From contig NZ_CP035534.1 in the NCBI RefSeq assembly GCF_009068765.1, forward strand, positions 186,001-250,000: a DNA stretch of 64,000 nucleotides. The letters are read 5' to 3'. The position numbers were made by a program, and so were the translations under genes. The stretch is from Sulfurimonas hydrogeniphila. Lineage in GTDB: Bacteria > Campylobacterota > Campylobacteria > Campylobacterales > Sulfurimonadaceae. Below are positions 45,566 to 55,108 of the stretch, in pieces. Position 1 is the stretch's first letter, and each line of letters starts with the position of its first letter. Below the pieces are notes generated by a model that saw only the letters and a program-made list of their open reading frames with translations, did not search any database and was not told the origin of the DNA.

Positions 45566-45988
45566 ATGAAATTTACAAAAATTGCAACTCCTGAACAAAT
45601 CGATCAAAAATGGGTTTTGATTGATGCTGAGGGTAAAACATTCGGTCGTATGATCACTGAAGTAGCTACTATACTTCGTGGGAAAAACAAACCGTGTTTT
45701 ACTCCTAATATCGACTGTGGTGACTACGTAGTTATCATCAACGCTTCTAAGGCAAAATTTAACGGTCTTGGAAAAATAGCAAACAAAGAATATTTTTCTC
45801 ACTCTGGGTACTTCGGTAGTACAAAGAGCGTTAAAATGACTGAGCTTTTAGAAAAGAACCCTGAGAAACTGTATAAGTTGGCAACTCGCGGTATGCTTCC
45901 TAAAACAAAGCTTGGTGCTAAAATGCTTAAAAAATTAAAAATTTATGCAGGTGCTGAACATCCTCACACTGCACAAATTGCTAAATAA
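45566..45988 (+). CDS. rplM: Large ribosomal subunit protein uL13
   Basis: A 140-residue ribosomal protein with the family segments [25 protein letters not shown] and [15 protein letters not shown] 45566 is preferred over an in-frame ATG five codons earlier because it matches the usual N terminus and follows GAAGGG. It is paired with rpsI, as in nearly all bacteria. Confidence 0.97.
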   Translation: MKFTKIATPEQIDQKWVLIDAEGKTFGRMITEVATILRGKNKPCFTPNIDCGDYVVIINASKAKFNGLGKIANKEYFSHSGYFGSTKSVKMTELLEKNPEKLYKLATRGMLPKTKLGAKMLKKLKIYAGAEHPHTAQIAK

Positions 45989-45999
45989 GGACTGATTAT

Positions 46000-46392
46000 A
46001 TGGCAAATAAAATATATGCAACAGGTCGTCGTAAAGCCTCTGTAGCAAAAGTATGGTTAACTCCAGGAACCGGTAAAATCACTATCAACGGTCTTTCGTT
46101 AGACGCATGGTTGGGCGGACTTGAAGCGAAAAAACTTCGTGTAAAACAGCCATTGGTAGTAACAAAACAAGAAACAAATGTTGATATCGTTGCTACTACT
46201 TTAGGCGGTGGTTTCGGTGGTCAGGCAGATGCACTTCGTCACGGAATTTCCCGTGCTTTGGTAGCATACAACCCGGAATTAAAAGCAATGCTTAAACCTG
46301 AAGGTATGATGACTCGTGACTCACGTGTTGTTGAACGTAAGAAGCCAGGTAAGCGTAAAGCTCGTCGTTCTCGCCAGTTCTCTAAACGTTAA
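46000..46392 (+). CDS. rpsI: Small ribosomal subunit protein uS9
   Basis: A 130-residue protein with the N-terminal [15 protein letters not shown] and the invariant basic C terminus [11 protein letters not shown], which reaches the P-site tRNA. It starts 11 nt after rplM. Confidence 0.98.
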   Translation: MANKIYATGRRKASVAKVWLTPGTGKITINGLSLDAWLGGLEAKKLRVKQPLVVTKQETNVDIVATTLGGGFGGQADALRHGISRALVAYNPELKAMLKPEGMMTRDSRVVERKKPGKRKARRSRQFSKR

Positions 46393-46399
46393 TCGTTTG

Positions 46400-46440
46400 G
46401 AATTTTTATCAATGCCTTTTGCATTGGTAAAATTCTTTTT
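46400..46440 (+). terminator. rplM-rpsI terminator
   Basis: A long hairpin pairs GAATTTTTATCAATGC (46400-46415) with GCATTGGTAAAATTC and is followed by a run of six T. It is a strong intrinsic terminator just after rpsI. Confidence 0.85.
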
Positions 46441-46484
46441 TATCTCCTCTTTGCAAAGTACACAATAAATTAACTCTATTAGTA

Positions 46485-46490
46485 TATAAT
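46485..46490 (+). promoter_or_regulatory. -10 box for the DUF945-like operon
   Basis: TATAAT lies 29 nt before the ATG at 46520. Confidence 0.45.
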
Positions 46491-46519
46491 GTCTGTTCCA
46501 TAAAAAAGCAGGTATTTAT

Positions 46520-47875
46520 ATGAAAAAAACAACGCTCATTCTCACACTGTTTACCATACTCATAATGCTTCTTTTTCCGTTTTTCGGCAACAGTTTCATG
46601 CAAAAACTTATAGATGAAAATATTCAGGTTTTGCAGTCACAGGGTCTGGTACTTAAAAAGAGTACAAAAGAGAGCGGTTATCTTAACACAAAACAGCATT
46701 TTGAATTTGTTTTGCAAGATACACAGGCACTGCAAAACTATTTACGTTCTTACACAAAATCAGCAGTGCCGCCGGCTGTAGAGAAAGTTTTTCAAGGTGC
46801 GACAATAGGCGCAGATGTTGCCTACAGCAATATTCCCTTTTCAAAGGCTGTGACTGTAGAGGTATATCCTTTGCAGCTTGCAAATACACTTATGCAGGAG
46901 ATGAAAAAAAACAATCCGCAAGCCTACAGATATTTTACTGACTTTCTTGATGCAAAAGGGCTTTTGTATCATGTAGAGTACAATGTGCTCAGTAGTGATT
47001 TTAACGGCTTTGTCAAAGATATAGATACGCATTACAGTGTAAAAAAGAATGCAAATGTGCGTATGCAGTTAGAAGGTGTCAGGTTCAGCGGAGAGGGAAG
47101 CCTTTTTGCAGCAGAAAATATGACTTTTCATATACAAACAATGAAGCTCGCTTTGGAAGATGCTGCAAATGCACTCTCTTTTGAGATAAATAATTTGCAA
47201 AACAGGAGTGAATTTGCATCTTTTTCCCACTATACAACGGATACTAAAGTATTTCAAATCAAGTTTTTGATGAAAAATTCTCAGGATGATATCAATATAT
47301 CTCTTGGTAATGTGGATATGGCTTCCTCTTCTTCTGAAAAAGACGGCAAAGTGGCATTGCATTCAAAAAGCTTTATAGATACTTTGATATTTCACGCAAA
47401 TAAATTAAATTTTTCTCTCAAAGCATTCAACAGCGATATCTCTATTGAGGACCTGGACAAACAAAGCTATGAAAAATTTTCGCAGTTACTCACACAGTCA
47501 AAACAGATAAAACAGCAGGCCTTGCTTGCCATGCTTGCTCACGGTTTACATGTAAAGGTATCGGACCTCTCCTTTGAAAATATAACACTCAACAGGATTG
47601 AAGAACTTGGCAGTATGAAAATTCAAAGTGATTTGAAAATAGCACAGGACAAAGATTTTGCCAAAAAACTCAAGATGTCACCTCTGTTGCTGCTTGCAAA
47701 TGCACAGATGAATATGAAAATAAAAGTCGCAAAAGCACTCTATCTCAAAATGATAGAAGATACACCTGCGGCAGCAGTGATTGTATCCTATGCAAAAGAG
47801 GATGCGCAGAGTGTCTATTTTGATATAGCATTTACAGACAGCAGACTTACAGTAAACGGTAAAGTTGTACAGTAA
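46520..47875 (+). CDS. YdgA/DUF945-like membrane-anchored protein
   Basis: A 451-residue protein with a short N-terminal membrane anchor (about residues 5-23) and a large extracytoplasmic beta-rich domain. Size, anchor and the repeated alternation of strands fit the DUF945/YdgA family, envelope proteins of unclear function. The match is by overall pattern, so moderate. One TTACATGTAA lies within. Its stop overlaps the next start (TAATGG). Confidence 0.55.
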   Translation: MKKTTLILTLFTILIMLLFPFFGNSFMQKLIDENIQVLQSQGLVLKKSTKESGYLNTKQHFEFVLQDTQALQNYLRSYTKSAVPPAVEKVFQGATIGADVAYSNIPFSKAVTVEVYPLQLANTLMQEMKKNNPQAYRYFTDFLDAKGLLYHVEYNVLSSDFNGFVKDIDTHYSVKKNANVRMQLEGVRFSGEGSLFAAENMTFHIQTMKLALEDAANALSFEINNLQNRSEFASFSHYTTDTKVFQIKFLMKNSQDDINISLGNVDMASSSSEKDGKVALHSKSFIDTLIFHANKLNFSLKAFNSDISIEDLDKQSYEKFSQLLTQSKQIKQQALLAMLAHGLHVKVSDLSFENITLNRIEELGSMKIQSDLKIAQDKDFAKKLKMSPLLLLANAQMNMKIKVAKALYLKMIEDTPAAAVIVSYAKEDAQSVYFDIAFTDSRLTVNGKVVQ

Positions 47876-49392
47876 TGGCAAAGACGGTTTTTTTTCTTTT
47901 TTTTTCCTGGAGTTTCTTCTTGGGCTCTCTCAACGGAGCCACTTTGCATCTGGCTACATCGTCAAATCCTTCAAGACTCAATCCTGTTTTGGCAACAGAT
48001 TCTTCTTCCTCGGAAATCAGCTCTTTTATATTTAACGGGCTTGTCAAATATGACAAAGATTCCAAAGAGATTATAGGGGATTTGGCAGAGAAATTTTATT
48101 TTAAAGACAATAAAACACTTGTTTTTGAACTGAAAAAAAATGTTTTGTGGCATGACGGCAAAAAATTCAGTGCCAAGGATGTACTCTTTACCTATAAAAC
48201 ACTTCTCTCAGATAAAATAGTTTCCCCTTACAGTTCAGATTTTCGTTTTGTCAAAAGCGTCAGGATTATCAATGACTACAAGATAGAAGTACGATACACA
48301 AAACCTTACTTTAAGGCACTTGAGACATGGATGATGGGGGTACTCCCCGAACATGTTTTAAAAAACGAAAAAAACCTGATGAACGCCTCTTTTAATACAC
48401 ATCCGACAGGGACAGGTCCCTATAAACTGACGCGTCTTGAATACTCAAAAAATATAGAGCTCTCTGCTTTTGATGCGTATTTCGAGGGCAGACCAAAGAT
48501 AGATACTGTTTCTTTCCATGTTATCGGTGATGCAATGACAAGATTTCTGATGCTTAAATCAGGACAACTGGATATCGGCAGTGTAGAGCCTTTCGTCTAT
48601 GAAAGACAGCTTACTCAGAAATTTTTTGAAAACTTCAATATATATGAAAAAATCACTCTCTCCTATACATATCTCGGATTTAATCTGCGAAAAAAGAAGT
48701 TTCAAAATCCGAAAGTCAGACGCGCACTCTCTTTGGCGATTGACAGGCAGGAACTCATCGACATCCTTTTTTTAAAACATGCAAAGGTCTGCACGGGTCC
48801 GTTTCTGCCGGGAACAATTGCCTTTAATCCTGATGTCAAAGCTCCGACACAAAATATTGGGGAGGCAAAAAGACTGCTTAAAGAGGCAGGTTATGACGAG
48901 CAGCACCCTTTTACTTTTGAAATAGCCACATCAAACGCCAGCTCGATTCGCCCCTATGCGGCAGAAATCCTGCAGTATCAGCTCAAAAAAGTCGGTGTAA
49001 TTGTCAAGCTGAGAGTCATGGAGTGGCAGGCCTTTTTAAATATGGTGGTTTTTCCGCATAAATTTGACACGGTTCTTTTGGGCTGGGGACTCTCACCTAC
49101 ACCCGACCCCTATATGTTCTGGCACTCAAAAAGCGATAAACCGGGCGGTTTTAACCTTGTAGGCTATCACAACAGTGAAATAGACGCAATGATAGAAAAA
49201 TCACAGGCGACAATTGACAGAAAAAAACTGGGAGAGCTGTGGAGAAAGATGTTTAAAATCATTGCAGAGGACAACCCTTATCTTTTTTTGTATATTCCAA
49301 ATTCCATCACGGCCGTGAACAAAAAGATAAAGCATATTCAACCGGCACAAAGCGGTATATGGCACAACTACATACAATGGGAGAAAAACTGA
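47875..49392 (+). CDS. Peptide/nickel-type ABC substrate-binding protein
   Basis: A 505-residue family 5 solute-binding protein (DppA/OppA/NikA type). A signal peptide (about 1-21) is followed by the domain I start LHLATSSNPSRLNPVLATDSS, then HPTGTGPYKL, NPKVRRALSLAIDRQEL and a C-terminal WGLSPTPDPYMFWHS. No permease or ATPase genes are adjacent, so the transporter partner lies elsewhere. The ligand is not known. Confidence 0.85.
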   Translation: MAKTVFFLFFSWSFFLGSLNGATLHLATSSNPSRLNPVLATDSSSSEISSFIFNGLVKYDKDSKEIIGDLAEKFYFKDNKTLVFELKKNVLWHDGKKFSAKDVLFTYKTLLSDKIVSPYSSDFRFVKSVRIINDYKIEVRYTKPYFKALETWMMGVLPEHVLKNEKNLMNASFNTHPTGTGPYKLTRLEYSKNIELSAFDAYFEGRPKIDTVSFHVIGDAMTRFLMLKSGQLDIGSVEPFVYERQLTQKFFENFNIYEKITLSYTYLGFNLRKKKFQNPKVRRALSLAIDRQELIDILFLKHAKVCTGPFLPGTIAFNPDVKAPTQNIGEAKRLLKEAGYDEQHPFTFEIATSNASSIRPYAAEILQYQLKKVGVIVKLRVMEWQAFLNMVVFPHKFDTVLLGWGLSPTPDPYMFWHSKSDKPGGFNLVGYHNSEIDAMIEKSQATIDRKKLGELWRKMFKIIAEDNPYLFLYIPNSITAVNKKIKHIQPAQSGIWHNYIQWEKN

Positions 49393-49393
49393 C

Positions 49394-50047
49394 GTGATAA
49401 TATTATTTGATTTGGACGGCACACTTATAGACTCGACAGAGGCAATTTTGGAGAGTTTTCACAACTCTTTTGCAGTGCACGGCTTCTCTGTACCCGATGA
49501 TGCACAGATAAAGGCGCTTATCGGCCATCCTTTGGATGTAATGTACAGAGAACTCGGGGTGGATGAAGCGCTTGTTTTGGATTTTGTCACTACCTACAAA
49601 GAGCATTACAGAGAAATTTCCACGCAAAAAACAAAACTCCTGCCCAATGCCAAAGAGGCCGTAGAAGCGGCAGCAGCATTTGCTTCTTTGGGAATAGTGA
49701 CAACAAAAACAGGAAAATATTCCCGGATTTTAATGGAACATTTCGGATTAATGGATAAATTTGAGGTCCTTGTAGGCAGAGAACATGTGCAAAATCCCAA
49801 ACCGCATGCGGAACCGATTTTAAAAGCTCTGCAGAGTTTTGATACAAAAAACAAAGAGATATGGATGATCGGAGATACACAGATGGATCTGTTGTCGGCA
49901 AAAAATGCCGGTGTCAATTCCATCGGTGTTTTGAGTGGATATGAAGAGAAAAAAAGTTTAAAAAAGTTTTCTGACATTATATTTAATGATTCTTTGGATG
50001 CAATCGGTTACCTGAAAAGTAGAAAAACCGCACACTTTATAGTATAA
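49394..50047 (+). CDS. HAD-family phosphatase, phosphoglycolate phosphatase-like
   Basis: A 217-residue haloacid dehalogenase-superfamily hydrolase. Motif I is LFDLDGTLIDST (nucleophile and acid Asp), with the later K of PKPHAEP and motif IV in MIGDTQMDLLSAKNAG. A helical cap between residues 15 and 80 is of the Gph/PGMB type. Substrate choice is open (phosphoglycolate is typical). The start is GTG, one base after the previous stop. Confidence 0.85.
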   Translation: MIILFDLDGTLIDSTEAILESFHNSFAVHGFSVPDDAQIKALIGHPLDVMYRELGVDEALVLDFVTTYKEHYREISTQKTKLLPNAKEAVEAAAAFASLGIVTTKTGKYSRILMEHFGLMDKFEVLVGREHVQNPKPHAEPILKALQSFDTKNKEIWMIGDTQMDLLSAKNAGVNSIGVLSGYEEKKSLKKFSDIIFNDSLDAIGYLKSRKTAHFIV

Positions 50048-50159
50048 GTTAATCTTAATCATATTATCAAGCTAACTTTAAGTGGGTCTGTTCTAAAATA
50101 GAGCTTAAGAATTGACAAAAATTGTTAAAGTAAGTTTCTTGAAAATTGAAGGAGAATTT

Positions 50160-50717
50160 ATGCTAGAGATTAGATGGCATAGTCGTGCTGGCCAAGGTGC
50201 TGTTACAGGTGCCAAGGGTTTGGCAGACGTTATTTCTACAACTGGTAAACATGTACAGGCATTTGCGTTTTACGGTTCTGCAAAACGTGGAGCTGCAATG
50301 ACAGCATATAATCGTGTGGATGATAAAGTAATCATGAATCATGAAAAATATATGGAGCCTGATTATGTCTTTGTCATAGATCCCGCTTTGGTATACACAA
50401 CAGATGTTACGGTAAACGGGAAAGACAATACAAAATACATCATTACAACGCATATGAGTACAGAAGAACTTGTCGCCTCTCAGCCAAAACTTGAGGGCAA
50501 AGATGTTTACACGGTTGACTGTATTAAAATTGCGCAAGAAACGATTGGGCGTCCTATTCCTAATACACCGATGCTTGGTGCTTTTATGAAGGTATCGGGT
50601 ATGTATGATATTGAATTCTTTAAAGAGAATATGATGAGAATATTAGATAAACTGCCTAAGAAAATTGTTGATGCAAATATGATCGCCATACAGCGCGCAT
50701 ATGATGAAGTAAAATAA
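50160..50717 (+). CDS. porC: Pyruvate:ferredoxin oxidoreductase gamma subunit
   Basis: A 185-residue subunit that binds CoA in four-subunit POR. It opens with LEIRWHSRAGQGAVTGAKGL, the family signature. The frame extends 16 codons further upstream, but ATG 50160 follows GAAGGAG at good spacing. It is first in the porC-porD-porA-porB operon, an order I recall from Helicobacter pylori. Confidence 0.93.
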   Translation: MLEIRWHSRAGQGAVTGAKGLADVISTTGKHVQAFAFYGSAKRGAAMTAYNRVDDKVIMNHEKYMEPDYVFVIDPALVYTTDVTVNGKDNTKYIITTHMSTEELVASQPKLEGKDVYTVDCIKIAQETIGRPIPNTPMLGAFMKVSGMYDIEFFKENMMRILDKLPKKIVDANMIAIQRAYDEVK

Positions 50718-50727
50718 GGAGCTATAG

Positions 50728-51123
50728 ATGGCAAATACAGGTTGGGACGAATTTGAAATCGGAGCAATGCTTCGTACATTTGATGGTGCAGTAGAAGATA
50801 TTGCGGGTACACTCCAAGAAGACCGTCCGTATTCACAAAACAGCTCTTTTTCTGCAAGTGTTGCTGACTGGAGAATTGAAAAACCGGTTTTTAATAAAGA
50901 TTTTTGTATTGATTGCCAATTTTGCTGGGTCTACTGTCCGGATATTTCAATTATTTCAAGAGACAAAAAGGTTGTGGGCGTAGATATGGATCACTGTAAA
51001 GGATGCGGAATTTGTGTTGAGGTTTGTCCTACAAACCCAAAATCACTTTTAATGTTTCCGGAACAGGCAGACGAAGAGACAGAAATAGCAAATTGGCCTG
51101 CTAAAGAGACAAAGGAGAAATAG
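50728..51123 (+). CDS. porD: Pyruvate:ferredoxin oxidoreductase delta subunit
   Basis: A 131-residue ferredoxin-like subunit with two [4Fe-4S] motifs, CIDCQFCWVYCPD and CKGCGICVEVCPTNP, which pass electrons from the thiamine site to ferredoxin or flavodoxin. It ends directly at the porA start codon. Confidence 0.94.
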   Translation: MANTGWDEFEIGAMLRTFDGAVEDIAGTLQEDRPYSQNSSFSASVADWRIEKPVFNKDFCIDCQFCWVYCPDISIISRDKKVVGVDMDHCKGCGICVEVCPTNPKSLLMFPEQADEETEIANWPAKETKEK

Positions 51124-52347
51124 ATGGCATTTGATAAAATGGAATTAAGAGATATCGAAGTATGGGATGGAAACTTTGCAGCTGCGCAGGCAATGAGACA
51201 GTGTCAAATTGATGTTGTTTCCGCATACCCGATTACGCCGTCAACTCCTATAGTTGAGGGATATGCAAAATTTTTGGCAGACAACTATGTCGAGGGTGAA
51301 TTCGTAATGGTTGAGTCTGAACATGCGGCAATGTCGGGATGTATCGGTGCTGCAGCTGCCGGCGGGCGTGTTGCTACCGCAACATCTTCACAGGGTTTTG
51401 CTTTAATGGTTGAAACGCTTTATCAGGCTTCCGGTATGCGTTTGCCGATTGTCTTAAATGTCGTAAACCGTGCATTGGCTGCACCGCTGAACGTAAATGG
51501 TGACCATTCAGATATGTATCTTGGACGCGACTGCGGTTGGATACAGCTTGATGCATACTGCCCTCAGGATGCGTATGACTTGAACTTTATCGCTTTTAAA
51601 GTGGCTGAAGATCATGATGTGAGACTGCCGTGTATGGTACATCAGGATGGTTTCATGACTTCACATACAGCACAGGGTGTGCATACACTCGATGATGATA
51701 CCGCATACAGTTTTGTAGGTGATTTCAAGCCTATGAACGATATGCTTGATTTTGAACACCCGGTAACACACGGAGTACAAACAGAAGAAGACTGGCATTT
51801 TGAACATAAAGCACGCCAGCATAATGACCTTATGACAAAAGTAATGCCAAAGATTCAAGCAGCCTTTGATGAGTTCGAGAAACTCTCAGGACGCAAATAC
51901 AATATCGTTGAAAAATATGATATGGATGATGCGGATGTGTGTGTTGTATGTATGGGTACTTCAGTGGAAACTGCCCGTGAAGTGGCAAGCGAGATGAGAG
52001 AAAAGGGTGTTAAGGCCGGTGTTGTCGGACTTCGTGTTATTCGGCCGTTTCCGTTTTTTGAAATTCAAGAAGCGCTTAAAGATGTAAAAGCTATAGCAGC
52101 ACTTGACCGTTCGTCTCCAAACGGAGCGCCGGGTATGCTCTTTAATGAAATTGCGGGTGCACTTTTTAACACAGATACAAAAGCCTTACTTTCGGGTTAC
52201 ATTTATGGTCTTGGCGGGAGAGATTTAACAAAAAGACATCTCACAGACCTGTATACTGAACTGCAGGCAAATGCTGATGCCGGCAAGGTGCTTACTCCAC
52301 TACAACAATTTATCGGTGTTCGTGGACCGAAATTACAATTTTTATAG
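51124..52347 (+). CDS. porA: Pyruvate:ferredoxin oxidoreductase alpha subunit
   Basis: A 407-residue subunit carrying the pyrimidine-binding domain of the thiamine diphosphate fold. The YPITPSTPIVE motif and catalytic-site VESEHAAMSGCIGAAAAGGR are near the N terminus; domain II and the transketolase C-terminal-like domain follow. The reaction is reversible: acetyl-CoA plus CO2 to pyruvate in the reductive TCA cycle, or the reverse. Confidence 0.94.
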   Translation: MAFDKMELRDIEVWDGNFAAAQAMRQCQIDVVSAYPITPSTPIVEGYAKFLADNYVEGEFVMVESEHAAMSGCIGAAAAGGRVATATSSQGFALMVETLYQASGMRLPIVLNVVNRALAAPLNVNGDHSDMYLGRDCGWIQLDAYCPQDAYDLNFIAFKVAEDHDVRLPCMVHQDGFMTSHTAQGVHTLDDDTAYSFVGDFKPMNDMLDFEHPVTHGVQTEEDWHFEHKARQHNDLMTKVMPKIQAAFDEFEKLSGRKYNIVEKYDMDDADVCVVCMGTSVETAREVASEMREKGVKAGVVGLRVIRPFPFFEIQEALKDVKAIAALDRSSPNGAPGMLFNEIAGALFNTDTKALLSGYIYGLGGRDLTKRHLTDLYTELQANADAGKVLTPLQQFIGVRGPKLQFL

Positions 52348-52356
52348 GAAAAAACG

Positions 52357-53313
52357 ATGAGTGAAATGAAAAAAATTAAAAACTTAAAAGAGTTTTCTAC
52401 ATCAGCAGACCGTTTTGAAGGGGCAAACCTTCTTTGCCCTGGTTGTGCACACTCTATCATTGTTCGTGAAGTTTTAAATGCAACGAATGATGACCTGGTT
52501 CTTTCAGCATCTACCGGATGTTTAGAAGTTTGTACAGCAGTGTATCCTTATACTTCATGGGATGCTTCATGGATTCACATCGGTTTTGAAAACGGCTCAA
52601 CTGCTGTTGCAGGAGCTGAAGCCATGTATAATGCATTAAAACGCAAAGGCCGTCTCAAGCAGCCTGACCGTAACCCTAAATTCGTATCTTTTGCCGGCGA
52701 CGGTGCTTCTTACGATATCGGTTTTCAGTGGATTTCAGGCTGTATGGAGCGTGGGCACAATATGATGCATGTTGTTTTAGATAATGAAGTATATGCAAAT
52801 ACGGGCGGACAGCGTTCCTCTTCAACACCGATCGGTTCAAGCACAACAACTGCACCGGCAGGTCGTGTAAGCTACGGTGAGAAGAAAAACAAAAAAGACA
52901 TGGTAAGCATTATGGCAAGCCACGGTATTCCGTATGCGGCGCAGGTAGCTCCAAACAAATGGAAAGATATGGTGAAAAAAATCCAACACGGTATGGCAGT
53001 GGAGGGGCCTGTATTTATCAATGCAGTTTCTCCTTGTACGACTGAGTGGAAATTTGACCCAAAAGATACGATGCTGTTAACGGACCTTGCGACTGATTCG
53101 TTGGTATTTCCGCTTTATGAAATCATTGACGGGCATGAGTTAAACATAACATACAGACCAAAAAGCGTTATTCCTGTTGAAGAATATTTAGCTGCACAGG
53201 GACGTTTCAAGCATCTTTTTAAAGATGAATACAAACATCTTATTAAAGAGTGGCAAGAGCGTGTCGATGCAAACTGGGAGTATCTAAACCGCCGAGAAGA
53301 AGCTCGCGTTTAA
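52357..53313 (+). CDS. porB: Pyruvate:ferredoxin oxidoreductase beta subunit
   Basis: A 318-residue subunit with the thiamine diphosphate-Mg motif (FAGDGASYDIGFQW then DNEVYANTGGQRSS) and cysteines for the [4Fe-4S] cluster near the active site (LCPGCAHS, ASTGCLEVCTAVYPY). It ends the por operon and is followed by a strong hairpin. Confidence 0.94.
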   Translation: MSEMKKIKNLKEFSTSADRFEGANLLCPGCAHSIIVREVLNATNDDLVLSASTGCLEVCTAVYPYTSWDASWIHIGFENGSTAVAGAEAMYNALKRKGRLKQPDRNPKFVSFAGDGASYDIGFQWISGCMERGHNMMHVVLDNEVYANTGGQRSSSTPIGSSTTTAPAGRVSYGEKKNKKDMVSIMASHGIPYAAQVAPNKWKDMVKKIQHGMAVEGPVFINAVSPCTTEWKFDPKDTMLLTDLATDSLVFPLYEIIDGHELNITYRPKSVIPVEEYLAAQGRFKHLFKDEYKHLIKEWQERVDANWEYLNRREEARV

Positions 53314-53342
53314 GAAGTTTCATCTTCACCGCATTTTGCACA

Positions 53343-53387
53343 AAAGTCAGAAACGGCAGGCTGTTAGCCTAGCCTTTTTCTGACTTT
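53343..53387 (+). terminator. Hairpin after porB
   Basis: AAAGTCAGAAA (53343-53353) pairs with TTTCTGACTTT (53377-53387), with an inner GGC-AGGCT / AGCCT-GCC stem. It is very stable but lacks a trailing T run, so it may be a processing barrier as much as a terminator. Confidence 0.65.
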
Positions 53388-53425
53388 GGCACAAACTACA
53401 GTAAATCTAAAACTTCTTTATTTTT

Positions 53426-53452
53426 CGGAACCCGGACTTCAGTCCGGGCTGA
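53426..53452 (+). repeat. REP-like hairpin
   Basis: CGGAA precedes the perfect 8-bp stem CCCGGACT-TC-AGTCCGGG (53431-53448) and GCTGAGAG follows. The same layout recurs at 28903 and, on the other strand, 62621-62651. Confidence 0.75.
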
Positions 53453-53481
53453 GAGTGCCAAGACTATTCCAACAGCCGGCA

Positions 53482-53489
53482 CTGAAGTC
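53482..53489. repeat. 8-bp target duplication of the IS4 element (left)
   Basis: ACTGAAGT is repeated exactly at 56115-56122, on the far side of the element. Confidence 0.8.
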
Positions 53490-53506
53490 ATAAGTATCTA
53501 CACAAC

Positions 53507-53901
53507 TTAAAACTCCATCTGCATAAAGTCATTGAGTTCTTTTTTAATGCTATGGAGTTCTTCAATATCATAAAGTTCAAGCATATCCATAGCAGAGAAG
53601 AAGTTCCATAAACCTGCTAACAGAGCCGGAGAGGTAGATATCTTCTTTCTTGCTACCAATCTCCCGCTTAATCGAACTAAAAACTTTCTAATTGCCAGCA
53701 TGTTTTTACTATTTGTATGTTCAATTTCCCATACAAGCAAACAGGCATAAGAGGCAACAAACAAGCGTTTAAATATAGCCTGTGCACTCTCTTGCTGCCA
53801 TTTTTCCAAATTAAACCCTGAGCTTTTTAACAGTTTAAAATACGTTTCTATATTCCATCTGTAATAATACCACAATCCTATCCTTGTTATATCAACATCT
53901 T
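53507..53901 (-). pseudogene. IS4-family transposase, C-terminal part
   Basis: The C-terminal ~130 codons of a DDE transposase. The IS4 signature Y-x2-R-x3-E-x6-K is complete (YYYRWNIETYFKLLK), with the catalytic glutamate. The frame runs on upstream into the ISAs1 end, but those residues are not part of the protein. The remainder of the gene is at 55109-56031. Confidence 0.85.
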
Positions 53902-55108
53902 CACGGTAATTCAAGTTTAATAACCAGTTAAATAAACTAGAACAAAATTTGCTTACTCCTATAAAAATTAGGAGGAGCAGATGCAAGTATTATTGGAAGA
54001 GTTTAGACAACTACCAGATTATAGAAAAAATAAAGTGCGATACACACATCCAGGAGAGATATTATTTTTATCACTTTTGGCTCTCCTTTCAGGTGCCGGG
54101 AGCTATGAAGATATTGCAACATGGATGAAAGAGAGAAAAAGAGAACTCTCTAAATTTTTGGGTCGTGCTTTTAAAGCTCCGGCATATACAACAATAAGAA
54201 ATACATTTTTGGGAATTGATACACAAGCAGTAGAGAAGATGCAACAAAAATGGATTCATCAACTTTCAAATACTCCAAAAGATTCACAAACATTGACAAT
54301 AGTTGCAACAGATGGGAAAACCATGAGAGGTTCTGCAAATAAAGAGATGAGTGAGAAAGCCAGACATATAGTTTCGCTCTTTCTAACAGAATCTAAACTT
54401 ACATTGGCACAAGCCCAGGTACAAGAGAAAACAAACGAGATTCCCGCACTTGTTGAACTATTAGATGCTTTAAACCTCACAAATTGTGTGATTACCATGG
54501 ATGCTATGCATACTCAAAAAAAACATTGAATAAAATAGTAAAGTGTGGACATGATTATATTGCACAGGTAAAATCGAATCAGAAAGAGCTTTTAAAATGG
54601 GTAATATTCAATACCTCTCTTGAAGATGCTAAGCCAATAGATACTTATGCCCATTATGAGCATAACACTCATGGGAGATATGAAGAGAGGGTTTGTGAAG
54701 TCTATGATGACCTCTATCAAATCAAAAAGAGTTGGTTATCTGTAAAAAGGGTTGTAAAGATTACAGCAACAACACTATCGTATGGAAAACATACGACAGA
54801 GTATCATTACTATATTTCAAGTCTTGATGTAGATGCAAAAACTTTTGCACATATTATCAGGAGCCATTGGAAAATTGAGAACTCTTTACACTATGTAAAA
54901 GATGTCAGTTTCGATGAGGATAGCTCAAGAGTTCGCACAGGTCAAGCACCTTTAATCTCTACAATGTTAAGAAGTCTTGCCATAAATATCATGAATATTA
55001 ACAAAATCTCCAATATTAAAAAAGCCAGAAAGGTTTTTGGATGGAGTCCTCATAAGCTTTTCAGTCTTAGTAGTAGACTTGGGTGAGTATTAAACTTGAA
55101 TTACCGTG
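53902..55108 (+). mobile_element. ISAs1-family insertion sequence
   Basis: A 1207-bp element with perfect 21-bp terminal inverted repeats (beginning CACGGTAATTCAAG at the left, ending CTTGAATTACCGTG at the right) and a 9-bp target duplication CAACATCTT at 53893-53901 and 55109-55117. It interrupts the IS4 transposase codons for KDV-DIT. Confidence 0.88.
53981..55086 (+). pseudogene. ISAs1-family transposase, frameshifted at an A8 run
   Basis: Two overlapping frames together encode one DDE transposase of about 367 residues. The first (53981-54529) has the N-terminal domain, VATDGKTMRGSA with catalytic Asp, and VITMDAMHTQKK. The second (from about 54525 to 55086) continues TLNKIVKCGHDY and has the final SHWKIENSLHYVKD with the catalytic Glu. 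The change of frame falls in a run of eight A at 54516-54523. One more A, or a -1 slip, would restore the full protein. A perfect AGGAGG site precedes the start. It is either a recent inactivation or slippage-controlled. Confidence 0.8.
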
